Below are positions 52,247 through 60,965 of a stretch of 64,000 bases of DNA, piece after piece (within the stretch, counting starts at the first letter, position 1; each line of letters starts with the position of its first letter). Position numbers and translations under genes: made by a program. The DNA comes from RPQJ01 sp044226195 (lineage in GTDB: Bacteria; Pseudomonadota; Gammaproteobacteria; Steroidobacterales; Steroidobacteraceae): NCBI GenBank assembly GCA_044226195.1, contig JBGAHO010000021.1, positions 1 to 64,000 on the forward strand. Direction: 5' to 3'. The notes under the pieces are model-generated. The model worked only from the letters and a program-made list of their open reading frames with translations. It was not told the DNA's origin and made no database searches.

Positions 52247-53454
52247 GCCTGACCTATCCGTTCAAGCCCGTCACGGCCCTGCGCGAGTTCCTGAAGCTCG
52301 AGTCCGCGGGCGGCATCGTCCTGGTGCTGGCGGGCGTGGCGGCGATGATCGCGGCCAATACCTCGCTCGCGCCGTGGTACGAGGCGCTGCTGCAGGTCCC
52401 CATCAAGATCCAGGTCGGCAGCTTCAAGCTCGACAAGTCGCTGCTGATCTGGATCAACGACCTGCTGATGGCGATCTTCTTCCTGCTGGTCGGCCTCGAG
52501 ATCAAGCGCGAGGCGACCACGGGCGAGCTCTCGGACGGCGCAAAGGTCGCGCTGCCGGCGATCGCCGCGCTCGGCGGCATGGCCGTGCCGGCCGGGCTGT
52601 ACGCCTGGATCAACTGGGGCGACCCGGTCGGCCTGCGCGGCTGGGCCATCCCGTCGGCCACCGACATCGCGTTCGCGCTCGGCGTGCTCTCGCTGTTCGG
52701 CCCGCGCGTGCCGCTCGGCCTCAAGGTGTTCCTGATGACGCTCGCGGTGCTCGACGACCTCGGCGCGATCGTCATCATCGCGTTCTTCTACACCAGCTCG
52801 CTGTCGATGCCCGCGCTGCTCGGTGCCGCCGGGGCGCTGGTCGCGCTCGTCGCGCTCAACCGCTACGGCGTGATGCGCATCGCGCCGTACATCCTGGTCG
52901 GCACCGTGCTGTGGGTGTGCGTGCTCAAGTCCGGCGTGCACGCGACGCTGGCCGGCGTGATCACGGCGCTGTGCATCCCGGCGCGCGACCCGCAGCGTCC
53001 GGAGCACTCGCCGCTCAAGGTGCTCGAGCACGCGCTGCACCCCTGGGTCGCCTTCGGCATCGTGCCGGTGTTCGCCTTCGCGAACGCGGGCGTGAACCTC
53101 GCGGGCCTCAGCCCGCGCGACCTGCTGCAGCCCATTCCGCTCGGCATCGCGGTCGGCCTGTTCGCCGGCAAGCAGCTCGGCGTGTTCGCGTTCTCGTGGC
53201 TCGCGGTGAAGCTCGGGCTCGCGCGGCTGCCGAACGGCGTCGAGTTCCGCCACGTCTACGGCGCCGCGATCCTCTGCGGCATCGGCTTCACGATGAGCCT
53301 CTTCATCGGCATGCTCGCGTTCGAGAACGGCGCGACCGGCGAAGTGATCGTCACCGACCGGCTGGGCGTCCTGGTCGGCACGCTGCTGTCGGCCGTGGTG
53401 GGCTATCTCGTGCTGCACGTCGTGCTGCCGAAGCAGCCGACGCCGCACGCCTGA
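52243..53454 (+). CDS. nhaA: Na+/H+ antiporter NhaA
   Basis: 403-residue inner-membrane antiporter with 12 helices. It begins LREFLKLESAGGIVLVLAGV. The ion-binding Asp pair is in MTLAVLDDLGAIVIIA, with PSATDIAFALGVL and the C-terminal AILCGIGFTMSLFIGMLAF. ATG 52243 overlaps the comF stop, and AGGAGGA (52224-52230) precedes it. Its stop codon directly abuts the ubiA stop on the other strand. Confidence 0.96.
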   Translation: MSLTYPFKPVTALREFLKLESAGGIVLVLAGVAAMIAANTSLAPWYEALLQVPIKIQVGSFKLDKSLLIWINDLLMAIFFLLVGLEIKREATTGELSDGAKVALPAIAALGGMAVPAGLYAWINWGDPVGLRGWAIPSATDIAFALGVLSLFGPRVPLGLKVFLMTLAVLDDLGAIVIIAFFYTSSLSMPALLGAAGALVALVALNRYGVMRIAPYILVGTVLWVCVLKSGVHATLAGVITALCIPARDPQRPEHSPLKVLEHALHPWVAFGIVPVFAFANAGVNLAGLSPRDLLQPIPLGIAVGLFAGKQLGVFAFSWLAVKLGLARLPNGVEFRHVYGAAILCGIGFTMSLFIGMLAFENGATGEVIVTDRLGVLVGTLLSAVVGYLVLHVVLPKQPTPHA

Positions 53455-54360
53455 TCAGGGGCGGAACAGGTAGTCGAGCAGGATTCCGCCGAAGACCGCG
53501 AGCCCGAACAGGTTGTTGTTGAGGAACGCGCGGAAACACGCCGCCGGGTCGCGCTCGCGGATGAGCACCTGCTGATAGGCCGCCAGCGCCGCGGCAACCG
53601 CGATTCCCCCCCAGTACCAGCGACCCAGCGCGGCGAGGTGCCCGACCAGCGCGAGGCCGGCGAGCGCGCCGAGCTGCAGCGCGACGATGATGCCGCGGTC
53701 GGCCTTGCCGAACAGGATGGCGGACGAGCGGATGCCGATCACCAGGTCGTCCTCGCGATCGACCATCGCGTACATGGTGTCGTAGGCGGTGGTCCACATC
53801 ACGCCCGCGACGAACAGCACCCACGCCACCAGCGGCAGCTCGCCGGTCTGCGCCGCGAACGCCATCGGCACGGACCAGCTGAAGGCGAGCCCGAGGTAGG
53901 CCTGCGGCAGCGCAAAGAAGCGCTTCAGGAACGGGTAGGTGACGGCCAGCACGCCGCCGATCAGCGCCAGCACCTGCGTCGCTCGGTTGAGCGGGATCAG
54001 CAGGCCGAGCGCGATGATGCCGAGCACGCCGAACAGTGCCAGCGCCTCGGCCGGCGAAACCGACTGCTTCGCGAGCGGCCGGTCGGCCGTGCGACGCACG
54101 TGCGGGTCGAACTCGCGGTCCGCGAAGTCGTTCATCACGCAGCCGGCCGAGCGCATCACGAACGTGCCGATCAGGAAGATCACGAAGATCTTCTCGTCCG
54201 GACGGCCGTTCGCCGAGATCCACAGCGCCCACAGCACGGGCCACAGCAGCAGCCAGATGCCGATGGGCCGGTCGAGGCGCATCAGCCGGGCGTATTCGCG
54301 CAGCCGCGTCCGCCACCGCGGAACGGTGACGTCCTTGCCGGCTTCGGTCGCGTCGCCCAT
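53455..54360 (-). CDS. ubiA: 4-hydroxybenzoate octaprenyltransferase
   Basis: Prenylates 4-hydroxybenzoate in ubiquinone synthesis. 301 residues with about nine helices. Asp motif I is NDFADREFDPHVRRTADRPL (about 77-96) and motif II is YAMVDREDDLVIGIRSS (about 197-213). The N-terminal LMRLDRPIGIWLLLWPVLWA is characteristic of UbiA. It is last of the rpoZ-spoT-ridA-recG-ubiA run, 12 bases after recG. Confidence 0.95.
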   Translation of the reverse strand: MGDATEAGKDVTVPRWRTRLREYARLMRLDRPIGIWLLLWPVLWALWISANGRPDEKIFVIFLIGTFVMRSAGCVMNDFADREFDPHVRRTADRPLAKQSVSPAEALALFGVLGIIALGLLIPLNRATQVLALIGGVLAVTYPFLKRFFALPQAYLGLAFSWSVPMAFAAQTGELPLVAWVLFVAGVMWTTAYDTMYAMVDREDDLVIGIRSSAILFGKADRGIIVALQLGALAGLALVGHLAALGRWYWGGIAVAAALAAYQQVLIRERDPAACFRAFLNNNLFGLAVFGGILLDYLFRP

Positions 54361-54372
54361 CGGAATTCCTGG

Positions 54373-56463
54373 TCAGACCTTGCGGAAGCGCTCGCCCTCG
54401 CCGACCCAGCGGGCGACGAGGGGCGATATGTTGGACTGACCGTCGCCCAGCATCAATGCCGCCGCCTGCTGGACCCCCGGCAGCAGGTCCGCGTCCCGGA
54501 CCAGGTCCGCGACCCGCAGCTGCATCAGCCCGGTCTGGCGCGTGCCGAGCAATTCCCCCGGTCCGCGCAGCTCGAGGTCGCGCCGGGCGACCTCGAAGCC
54601 GTCGTTCGTGTCCCGCATCACGCCGAGGCGCTCCCGGGCGATCGGCGACAGCGGCGCCTGGTAGAGCAGCACGCAGGTGCTCTCGACCGACCCGCGACCG
54701 ACGCGGCCGCGCAGCTGGTGCAGCTGCGCGAGCCCCATGCGCTCGGCGTTCTCGATCACCATCAGGCTCGCGTTCGGCACGTCGACGCCGACCTCGATGA
54801 CGGTGGTCGCCACCAGCAGGTCGAGCTTCCCGGCTTTGAAGGAACCCATCACGGCATCCTTCTTGCGCCCGGGCATGCGGCCGTGCACGAGTCCGATGCG
54901 CACGTTCGGCAACGCCGCGCCCAGCGCCGCCGCGGTCTCTTCCGCGGCCTGGTAGCGCAGCTCCTCGGATTCCTCGATCAGCGGGCAGACCCAGTACGCC
55001 TGGCGGCCGGAGCGGCACGCGGCGTCGATGCGCGCGACGATCTCGTCGCGGCGGCTGTCCTGCAGCACGACCGTGCGGATCGGCGTGCGCCCCGGGGGCA
55101 GCTCGTCGATCACCGACACGTCGAGATCCGCATACGCGGTCATGGCCAGCGTGCGCGGGATCGGGGTCGCGGTCATGACGACCTGGTGCGGGTAGCGGCC
55201 GTCCGTGCGGCCCTTCTCGCGCAACTGCAGGCGCTGGTGCACGCCGAAGCGATGCTGCTCGTCGACCACCACGAGCGCGAGGCGACGGAAGGTCACGCCT
55301 TCCTGGAACAGCGCATGCGTGCCGACCGCCACCTGGATGTCGCCGGCCGCGAGATCCGTCTCGAGCGCGGCGCGAACCTTGCCGGTGTGGCGGCCGGTGA
55401 GCAGCGCGACGCGCACGCCGAGCGGTTCGAGCCACGCGTTGAAGTTGCGCGCGTGCTGCTCGGCCAGCAGCTCGGTCGGTGCCATGATCGCGGCTTGTGC
55501 CCCGTGCTCGACCGCGCGCAGCGCGGCCAGCGCGGCCACGACCGTCTTGCCGGAGCCGACGTCGCCCTGCACGAGGCGCATGGTCGGATGCGCGCGCGCG
55601 AGGTCACCGGCGATTTCCTGCCATGCCCGGGCCTGCGCGCCCGTGAGCTGGAACGGCAGGTTCGCGAGGCAGCGCCCCACCAGCGATCCGCCGGCCGGCA
55701 GCGGCCAGCTGGCGTCCCGGTCCGCGGCCTGGCGCAGAAGCCGCAGGCTGAGCTGGTGCGCGAGCAGTTCCTCGAACGCGAGCCGTCGTTGCGCCGGATG
55801 CTTCCCCTCGTTCAGCAGCTCGAGGTTCGCGTCGGACGGCGGTCGATGCACGTAACGCAGCGCGGCTTCGAGCGTCGGCAGGTGCAGCGCATCGAGCACG
55901 CCGGGCGGCACGAGGTCGCGCAGGCCGCCGCCCGGCAGCATCGCGAGGGCGAGGCCGGTCAGCCCGCGCAGCCGGCCCTGCTGCAGTCCCTCGGTCGTCG
56001 GATAGATCGGCGTGAGGGTCTCGCCTGACTGCGTCGGTGCGTCCGGGCCGACGCGACGGTATTCGGGATGCACGATCTCGAGGCCGCCGGGGCCGAGTCG
56101 CGCCTCGCCGTAGCACCGCAGGCGCGTTCCGCGCGCGAGGCCTTCCTGCTGCGCCGCGCTGAAGTGGAAGAAGCGCAGCGTGATGAAGCCGGAGCCGTCC
56201 GCGAGGCGCACCAGCAGGGCGCGGCGGCGGCGGAAGACGATTTCGGCGAGCTGCACCTCGCCCTCGATGACGGCGCGGTCGCCGTTGCGCAGCGTGCCGA
56301 TCGGCACGACGCGCGTGCGGTCCTCGTAGCGCAGCGGCAGGTGGAACAGCACGTCCTGCACGGTGCGCAGGCCGAGCCGCTCCTGGAGCGCCGTCGCGAG
56401 CGCCGGGCCGACACCCCGCAGCGCGGTGACCGGCCGCTCGGCGAGCGGGGCGGCGGCGGTCAC
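54373..56463 (-). CDS. recG: ATP-dependent DNA helicase RecG
   Basis: Remodels stalled forks and Holliday junctions. 696 residues. The N-terminal wedge/OB region (about 1-180) contains LFHLPLRYEDRTRVVPIG. The helicase core has Walker A GDVGSGKT (K306), MAPTELLAEQHARNF, VVVDEQHRFGVHQR (DEQH) and VMTATPIPRTLAMT. TTVIEVGVDVPNASLMVIEN and QLRGRVGRG follow. Length and motifs match E. coli RecG (693). The gene is 19 bases downstream of ridA. Confidence 0.96.
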   Translation of the reverse strand: MTAAAPLAERPVTALRGVGPALATALQERLGLRTVQDVLFHLPLRYEDRTRVVPIGTLRNGDRAVIEGEVQLAEIVFRRRRALLVRLADGSGFITLRFFHFSAAQQEGLARGTRLRCYGEARLGPGGLEIVHPEYRRVGPDAPTQSGETLTPIYPTTEGLQQGRLRGLTGLALAMLPGGGLRDLVPPGVLDALHLPTLEAALRYVHRPPSDANLELLNEGKHPAQRRLAFEELLAHQLSLRLLRQAADRDASWPLPAGGSLVGRCLANLPFQLTGAQARAWQEIAGDLARAHPTMRLVQGDVGSGKTVVAALAALRAVEHGAQAAIMAPTELLAEQHARNFNAWLEPLGVRVALLTGRHTGKVRAALETDLAAGDIQVAVGTHALFQEGVTFRRLALVVVDEQHRFGVHQRLQLREKGRTDGRYPHQVVMTATPIPRTLAMTAYADLDVSVIDELPPGRTPIRTVVLQDSRRDEIVARIDAACRSGRQAYWVCPLIEESEELRYQAAEETAAALGAALPNVRIGLVHGRMPGRKKDAVMGSFKAGKLDLLVATTVIEVGVDVPNASLMVIENAERMGLAQLHQLRGRVGRGSVESTCVLLYQAPLSPIARERLGVMRDTNDGFEVARRDLELRGPGELLGTRQTGLMQLRVADLVRDADLLPGVQQAAALMLGDGQSNISPLVARWVGEGERFRKV

Positions 56464-56482
56464 TGGGGGCGACCTCGCGCCG

Positions 56483-56863
56483 TCAGAGCACCATCACGCA
56501 GTCGATCTCGACGGCGGCGCCGCGCGGCAGGGCTGCCACGCCAATCGCCGCGCGGGCCGGGTAGGGCTGCGCGACGTACTCCGCCATCACCTTGTTGACC
56601 AGCGCGAAATGGCCGAGGTCGGTGAGATAGACGTTCACCTTCACCACGTGCGCGAACGTGCCGCCCGTCGCGCCGATCACGGCCTTGAGGTTCTCGAACA
56701 CGCGTCGGATCTGCACCTCGACGTCGCCCTTCACCAGCTCGCCCGTGGCGGGATCGAGCGGGATCTGGCCCGAGAGGTACACGGTGTTGCCGGCGCGGAC
56801 GGCCTGCGAGTACGTGCCGATCGCCGCCGGCGCCTGGTCGGTGTGGATGGGAGTGAAGGCCAC
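56483..56863 (-). CDS. ridA: RidA family reactive imine/enamine deaminase
   Basis: Trimeric YjgF/UK114 protein that hydrolyses reactive enamine/imine intermediates such as 2-aminoacrylate. 126 residues with GTYSQAVRAGNTVYLSGQIP (about 16-35), KVNVYLTDLGHFALVN, the Arg-containing YPARAAIGVAALPRGAAVEI and the end IDCVMVL. Located between spoT and recG, a known gene order. Confidence 0.95.
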   Translation of the reverse strand: MAFTPIHTDQAPAAIGTYSQAVRAGNTVYLSGQIPLDPATGELVKGDVEVQIRRVFENLKAVIGATGGTFAHVVKVNVYLTDLGHFALVNKVMAEYVAQPYPARAAIGVAALPRGAAVEIDCVMVL

Positions 56864-56908
56864 GGTGGAACTCCGTCAGTGTTGAGCGAGCAGTGTAGCC
56901 GTTCGCGC

Positions 56909-59062
56909 TCAGGCGAGCGTGCGGATGACCTTGAGCACCTCGGGCATGCTGCGCACCGCGCGGATCACGGTCGCGAGCTGCTTGCGGTCGTGCACCAGCA
57001 ACTCGAAGATCAGCGTGGAGGTGTCGACGTCGCGCTCGACCACCGAGACGCGGTCGATGTTGGTCTGCGTGCCCGCGATCGCGGAGGCGACCTGCGCCAG
57101 CACGCCCATGCGGTTGGTGACCTCGACGCGGATCTCGACGTGGAACAGGCGGTCGGTGGCCGCTTGCCACGTGACCGGCACCCACTTCTCCGGCTGCTTG
57201 CGGAACGAGGCGAGGTTGCCGCAGGCCTCGCGATGGATCACCACGCCACGCCCGCTCGAGAGGCTCGCGAGGATGGGGTCGTTCGGGATCGGGAAGCAGC
57301 AGCGCGCGTAGGTGACGACGAGGCCCTCGGTGCCGGCGATCGCCAGCGGTCCGGCGGTGCCTTCCGGGATGCCGTCCGAGTCGGGCGGCAGCAGCCGGCG
57401 CGCGATGAACGGCGCGACGCGCTCGCCGAGGCCGATCTTCTCGTAGAGTTCCTCGCGCGTCTTGAGGCCGAGGTCGACCGCGACCGTGTCGATCGCCGAC
57501 TCCGGCACCTTCTTCAGGCTGAGCGAGAATTCCTCGAGCGCCTGGTTCAGCAGCCGCTTGCCGAATTCCGCAGCCTCCCCGCGCTTCATGTTCTTCAGGT
57601 ACTGGCGGATGGCGGCGCGCGCCTTCGCCGTGACCACGAAGCTCATCCACGCGGGATTCGGCGTGGCGCCCTTCGCGGTGATGATCTCGACCGTCTGGCC
57701 GTTGCGCAGCGGCGTGCGCAGCGGCACCAGCCGCCGGTCGACCTTGGCGGCGACGCAGCGGTTGCCGACGTCGGTGTGCACCGCGTAGGCGAAGTCCACG
57801 CAGGTGGCGCCGCGCGGCAGGCGGCGGATCTCGCCCTTCGGCGTGAACAGGTAGGTCTTGTCGGGGAACAGGTCGACCTTGACGCTCTCGAGGAACTCCT
57901 CGGAGTTGCCGCCCTGCTGGATCTCGACGAGCTGCTGCAGCCACTCGCGCATGCGGTCGCCCTGCTCGCCCGACCCCGCCTCGCCGCTCTTGTACTGCCA
58001 GTGCGCGGCGATGCCCGATTCGGCGACGCGGTGCATCTCCGTCGTGCGGATCTGCACCTCGATCGGCGTGCCGTTCGGGCCGAACAAGGTCGTGTGCAGC
58101 GACTGGTAGCCGTTGACGCGCGGGATCGCGATGTAGTCCTTGAAGCGGCCCGGCATCGGCTTGAACACGCCGTGCACCACGCCGAGCGCCCGGTAGCAGG
58201 TGTCCGCCGCGTCGACCACGATGCGGAAGCCGTACACGTCGACGATCTCGCCGAGCGAGATCTTCTTGCGGCGCATCTTCTCGTAGATGCTGTAGACGTC
58301 CTTCTCGCGGCCCTCGAGCGTGGCCTGGATGCCGGCCTTCTCGAGCGCCTCGCGCAGGGCCGTCGAGATCTTGCCGAGGAACTGCTTCTGGTTGCCCTTG
58401 GCGGCCTTCACGGCCGTCTCGATCACCTTGTAGCGCTTCGGGTAGAGCGCGCGGAAGCCGAGATCCTCGAGCTCGCGCTTGATCGAGTGCATGCCGAGGC
58501 GGTTGGCGATCGGCGCGTAGATCTCGAGCGTCTCGCGGGCGATGGTGCGGCGCTTCGCGGGCGGCATCGCGCCGAGCGTGCGCATGTTGTGCGTGCGGTC
58601 GGCGAGCTTGACCATGATCACGCGGATGTCGCGCACCATGGCGAGCAGCATCTTCCTGAAGCTCTCGGCCTGCGCCTCGGCGCGGCTGCGGAACTGGATC
58701 TGGTCCAGCTTGCTGACGCCGTCGACCAGCTCGGCCACGTCCTCGCCGAAGCGGGAGGTGATGTCCTCCTTGGCGATCGGCGTGTCCTCCATGACGTCGT
58801 GGAGGATGGCCGCGATCATGGTCTCGGCGTCGAGGTGCAGGTCGGCGAGCAGGTCGGCGACCGCGACGGGATGGGTGATGTATGGCTCGCCCGAGCGCCG
58901 GCGCTGGCCGTCATGGGCCTGGAAAGCGAGGTCGTAGGCTTCCTGGACCCGCTCGACGTCCTCGGGCGGCAGGTACGTCTCGAGCTTCGAGACCAGCTGG
59001 TTGATGCCGATGGACCGTCTTCCGTACGGCAGCAGGCTGCGCAGGGAAGACGTGACGTCCAT
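56909..59062 (-). CDS. spoT: Bifunctional (p)ppGpp synthase/hydrolase
   Basis: Stringent-response enzyme of 717 residues. The N-terminal HD hydrolase domain has YITHPVAVADLL and AAILHDVMEDT (about 61-85), metal His/Asp residues present. The synthetase domain has LEGREKDVYSIYEKMRRK and EIVDVYGFRIVVD; its catalytic acidic residue region is intact by eye. TGS (VDLFPDKTYLFTPKGEIRRL), a helical region and a C-terminal ACT domain (VTNRMGVLAQVASAI) follow. Both activities are therefore likely. It is 18 bases after rpoZ. Confidence 0.96.
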   Translation of the reverse strand: MDVTSSLRSLLPYGRRSIGINQLVSKLETYLPPEDVERVQEAYDLAFQAHDGQRRRSGEPYITHPVAVADLLADLHLDAETMIAAILHDVMEDTPIAKEDITSRFGEDVAELVDGVSKLDQIQFRSRAEAQAESFRKMLLAMVRDIRVIMVKLADRTHNMRTLGAMPPAKRRTIARETLEIYAPIANRLGMHSIKRELEDLGFRALYPKRYKVIETAVKAAKGNQKQFLGKISTALREALEKAGIQATLEGREKDVYSIYEKMRRKKISLGEIVDVYGFRIVVDAADTCYRALGVVHGVFKPMPGRFKDYIAIPRVNGYQSLHTTLFGPNGTPIEVQIRTTEMHRVAESGIAAHWQYKSGEAGSGEQGDRMREWLQQLVEIQQGGNSEEFLESVKVDLFPDKTYLFTPKGEIRRLPRGATCVDFAYAVHTDVGNRCVAAKVDRRLVPLRTPLRNGQTVEIITAKGATPNPAWMSFVVTAKARAAIRQYLKNMKRGEAAEFGKRLLNQALEEFSLSLKKVPESAIDTVAVDLGLKTREELYEKIGLGERVAPFIARRLLPPDSDGIPEGTAGPLAIAGTEGLVVTYARCCFPIPNDPILASLSSGRGVVIHREACGNLASFRKQPEKWVPVTWQAATDRLFHVEIRVEVTNRMGVLAQVASAIAGTQTNIDRVSVVERDVDTSTLIFELLVHDRKQLATVIRAVRSMPEVLKVIRTLA

Positions 59063-59080
59063 GGCGGGGCGGGGGCGGGC

Positions 59081-59362
59081 TTAGTCTCCCAACCCGATCT
59101 GCGGCGCGCGGAGCTCGCCCATGAATTCGGGCTCGGGCACGAATTCCTGCGGCGGAGGCATGTCCGGCTCCTCGAGGATCTCGAGGCCGACGTGGCCCGC
59201 GGCGATTTCGCGAAGTGCCAGCACGGTCGGCTTGTCGTTCTCCCAGTCGAGCGTGGGCTCGGCCCCGTTCGCCAGCTTGCGGGAGCGCTTGGAAGCGACC
59301 AGCACCAGCTGGAACAGGTTGGGAACGTTCTGCAGGCAGTCTTCGACAGTGATGCGGGCCAT
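59081..59362 (-). CDS. rpoZ: DNA-directed RNA polymerase omega subunit
   Basis: 93 residues starting ARITVEDCLQNVPNLFQLVL with KRSRKLANG and NDKPTVLALREIAAGHV, the omega signature. Omega helps RNA polymerase assembly and ppGpp response. The usual upstream gmk is absent; instead the upstream region is shared with the divergent pil operon. The C-terminal 25 residues are Pro/Glu-rich. Confidence 0.95.
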   Translation of the reverse strand: MARITVEDCLQNVPNLFQLVLVASKRSRKLANGAEPTLDWENDKPTVLALREIAAGHVGLEILEEPDMPPPQEFVPEPEFMGELRAPQIGLGD

Positions 59363-59512
59363 GATTTCCGTCGGTCAGTCAGGCAGGGACAAGGGGCGAA
59401 AGCATACCATAAGGCCTCCGGACGCCAGCCCGCCGGGACGGACGTGGCGCTTCCCGGGGTCCGGGGACCCCGAAGCGGCCCGCCGGGCCCCTAGGGGGGT
59501 GGGCCGCCGCCC

Positions 59513-59528
59513 CGTGACCCGGGTCACA
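59513..59528. promoter_or_regulatory. CRP/Vfr/Clp-like binding site upstream of the pil operon
   Basis: CGTGACCCGGGTCACA matches the CRP-type consensus TGTGA-N6-TCACA at nine of ten fixed positions; GTGACCCGGGTCAC (59514-59527) is a perfect 14-bp palindrome. A -10-like TATGTT (59568-59573) with no recognisable -35 would give a start near 59582. That puts the site centre at about -61, the class I activator position. Confidence 0.5.
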
Positions 59529-59616
59529 GAATCCGGGCCACCGGGCTCCGGGTGCCCCGTTCGATGGTATGTTTCATCGTGAAAAAGCCTTACCCAGCAA
59601 CTTTATAGGCGCGCCA

Positions 59617-60042
59617 ATGGACCACGTCCAAACCCGCCGACCGACCTGCGAAGGCCGCCGCAGCCGCGGCTTTTCGCTCATCGAATTGATGATCGTCGTG
59701 GCCATCGCGTCGATCCTGCTCGCCGTCGCCATCCCGAGCTACCGGGACTACACGCGGCGCGGCGCCATCGAGGGGGCCACGGCTGCCCTGGCCTCCGGCC
59801 GGGTGGTCGACGAGCAGTTCTTCCTCGACAACCGCAGCTACACCGACGCCCCGTGCCCCACCAGCACGGACCAGTTCACGATCACCTGCGCGTCGGACGA
59901 CACCACCTATACGATCACCGCGACCGGCACCGACAACATGGCCGGGTTCGTCTACACGATCAACGAGGCGGACACCCGCACCACGGCCGGGCCCTGGGGG
60001 ACGGGCAACTGCTGGATCACGCGCAAGGGGGATTCGTGCTGA
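59617..60042 (+). CDS. pilE: Type IV pilin PilE-like protein
   Basis: 141 residues from ATG 59617. Type III leader with processing site G18|F19 in RSRGFSLIELMIVVA and Glu at +5. A long hydrophobic N-terminal helix (SILLAVAIPSYRDYTRRG) and a small globular domain follow, with C-terminal Cys residues (CPTSTDQFTITC, GNCWITRKGDSC). It is a major or minor pilin exported and processed by PilD. First of the pilE-fimT-pilV-pilW-pilX-pilY1 operon. An upstream GTG or ATG (59569) would give an unlikely longer leader. Confidence 0.9.
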   Translation: MDHVQTRRPTCEGRRSRGFSLIELMIVVAIASILLAVAIPSYRDYTRRGAIEGATAALASGRVVDEQFFLDNRSYTDAPCPTSTDQFTITCASDDTTYTITATGTDNMAGFVYTINEADTRTTAGPWGTGNCWITRKGDSC

Positions 60043-60587
60043 CATCGGCTCCGGTCCGGGGCCGGGCCCCGGGCTTCACGCTGGTCGAGATGATGATCGT
60101 CATCACGGTCATCGGCATCCTGCTGGTGCTCGGCGTGCCGGCGCTGCGCGGCGTGCTCGAGAACAGCAAGCTGCGCGCCACCAGCGAGTCGATGAAGTAC
60201 GGACTCGACCTCGCGCGCAACGAGGCCGTGCGCCTCAACCGGCAGATGGAATTCGCCTACACCGACACCGGCTGGGTCGTCCGCCAGCCCACCGACGACG
60301 ACAGCGGCACCGTGATCCATTCGGGGACCGGCCGCGAGGCCGGCGGCGACGTCACGCTCACCTTCACGCCCGACGATGCCCGGCGCGTGACCTTCGACTC
60401 CTTCGGCCGCGCGCTGGCCACCAATCCGGCCGACGATTCCGCGCCGATCAGCTCGATCGACGTCGAGTCGGTCAACGCGCCGACCATCAACGGCTACCGG
60501 CCGATGCGCGTCCAGGTCCTGACGGGCGGGGCCGCGCGCCTCTGCGACCCGGCCGTCGACGACACCGATCCGAGGGTCTGCCTGTGA
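60036..60587 (+). CDS. Minor pilin FimT/GspH family
   Basis: 183 residues from GTG 60036, which overlaps the pilE stop by seven bases. The prepilin site is G13|F14 in RAPGFTLVEMMIVI with Glu at +5. A C-terminal beta domain contains GRALATNPADD and ends LCDPAVDDTDPRVCL. GspH/FimT pseudopilins help prime pilus assembly and, in some species, bind DNA. AAGGGG at 60024-60030 gives the ribosome-binding site. Confidence 0.87.
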   Translation: MLTSAPVRGRAPGFTLVEMMIVITVIGILLVLGVPALRGVLENSKLRATSESMKYGLDLARNEAVRLNRQMEFAYTDTGWVVRQPTDDDSGTVIHSGTGREAGGDVTLTFTPDDARRVTFDSFGRALATNPADDSAPISSIDVESVNAPTINGYRPMRVQVLTGGAARLCDPAVDDTDPRVCL

Positions 60588-60955
60588 TTCTCCGCAAGCC
60601 GGGTCAGCAGGGATCTGCACTCATCGAGGCACTCGTCTCGGTGCTGCTGTTCTCCATCGCCATCATCGCGCTGATGCGCGTGCTGGGCGCGGCGGTGAAA
60701 GACTCGGGCGACGTGCAGTACCGCGCGGTCGCCGCGACCGTGGCCGACGAGACCATCGGCCGGATGTGGGTCGACCGCGCCAATCTCGCCTCCTACGTGC
60801 AGACCGACGCCGCGCTGGACGCGGGCGTCGGCCTGCCGGGCGGCACGCGGACGGTTGCGGTCACGGGCAATCGCGTCACGGTCACGATCAACTGGCAGCC
60901 GCCGGGCGCGGGTGCGCACACGCACACCGTCACGGCCACGCTTGCGAGCAACTGA
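60584..60955 (+). CDS. pilV: Minor pilin PilV-like protein
   Basis: 123 residues, GTG start in a GTGA overlap with the fimT stop. The leader is short, with the prepilin site G10|S11 in QQGSALIEALVSVLLFS; Glu at +5 is kept and +1 is Ser instead of the usual Phe/Met. The hydrophobic helix is followed by a small domain with many Thr/Val residues. Shorter than typical PilV (about 160-185). Confidence 0.85.
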   Translation: MILRKPGQQGSALIEALVSVLLFSIAIIALMRVLGAAVKDSGDVQYRAVAATVADETIGRMWVDRANLASYVQTDAALDAGVGLPGGTRTVAVTGNRVTVTINWQPPGAGAHTHTVTATLASN

Positions 60956-60965
60956 GGTGCGACGG

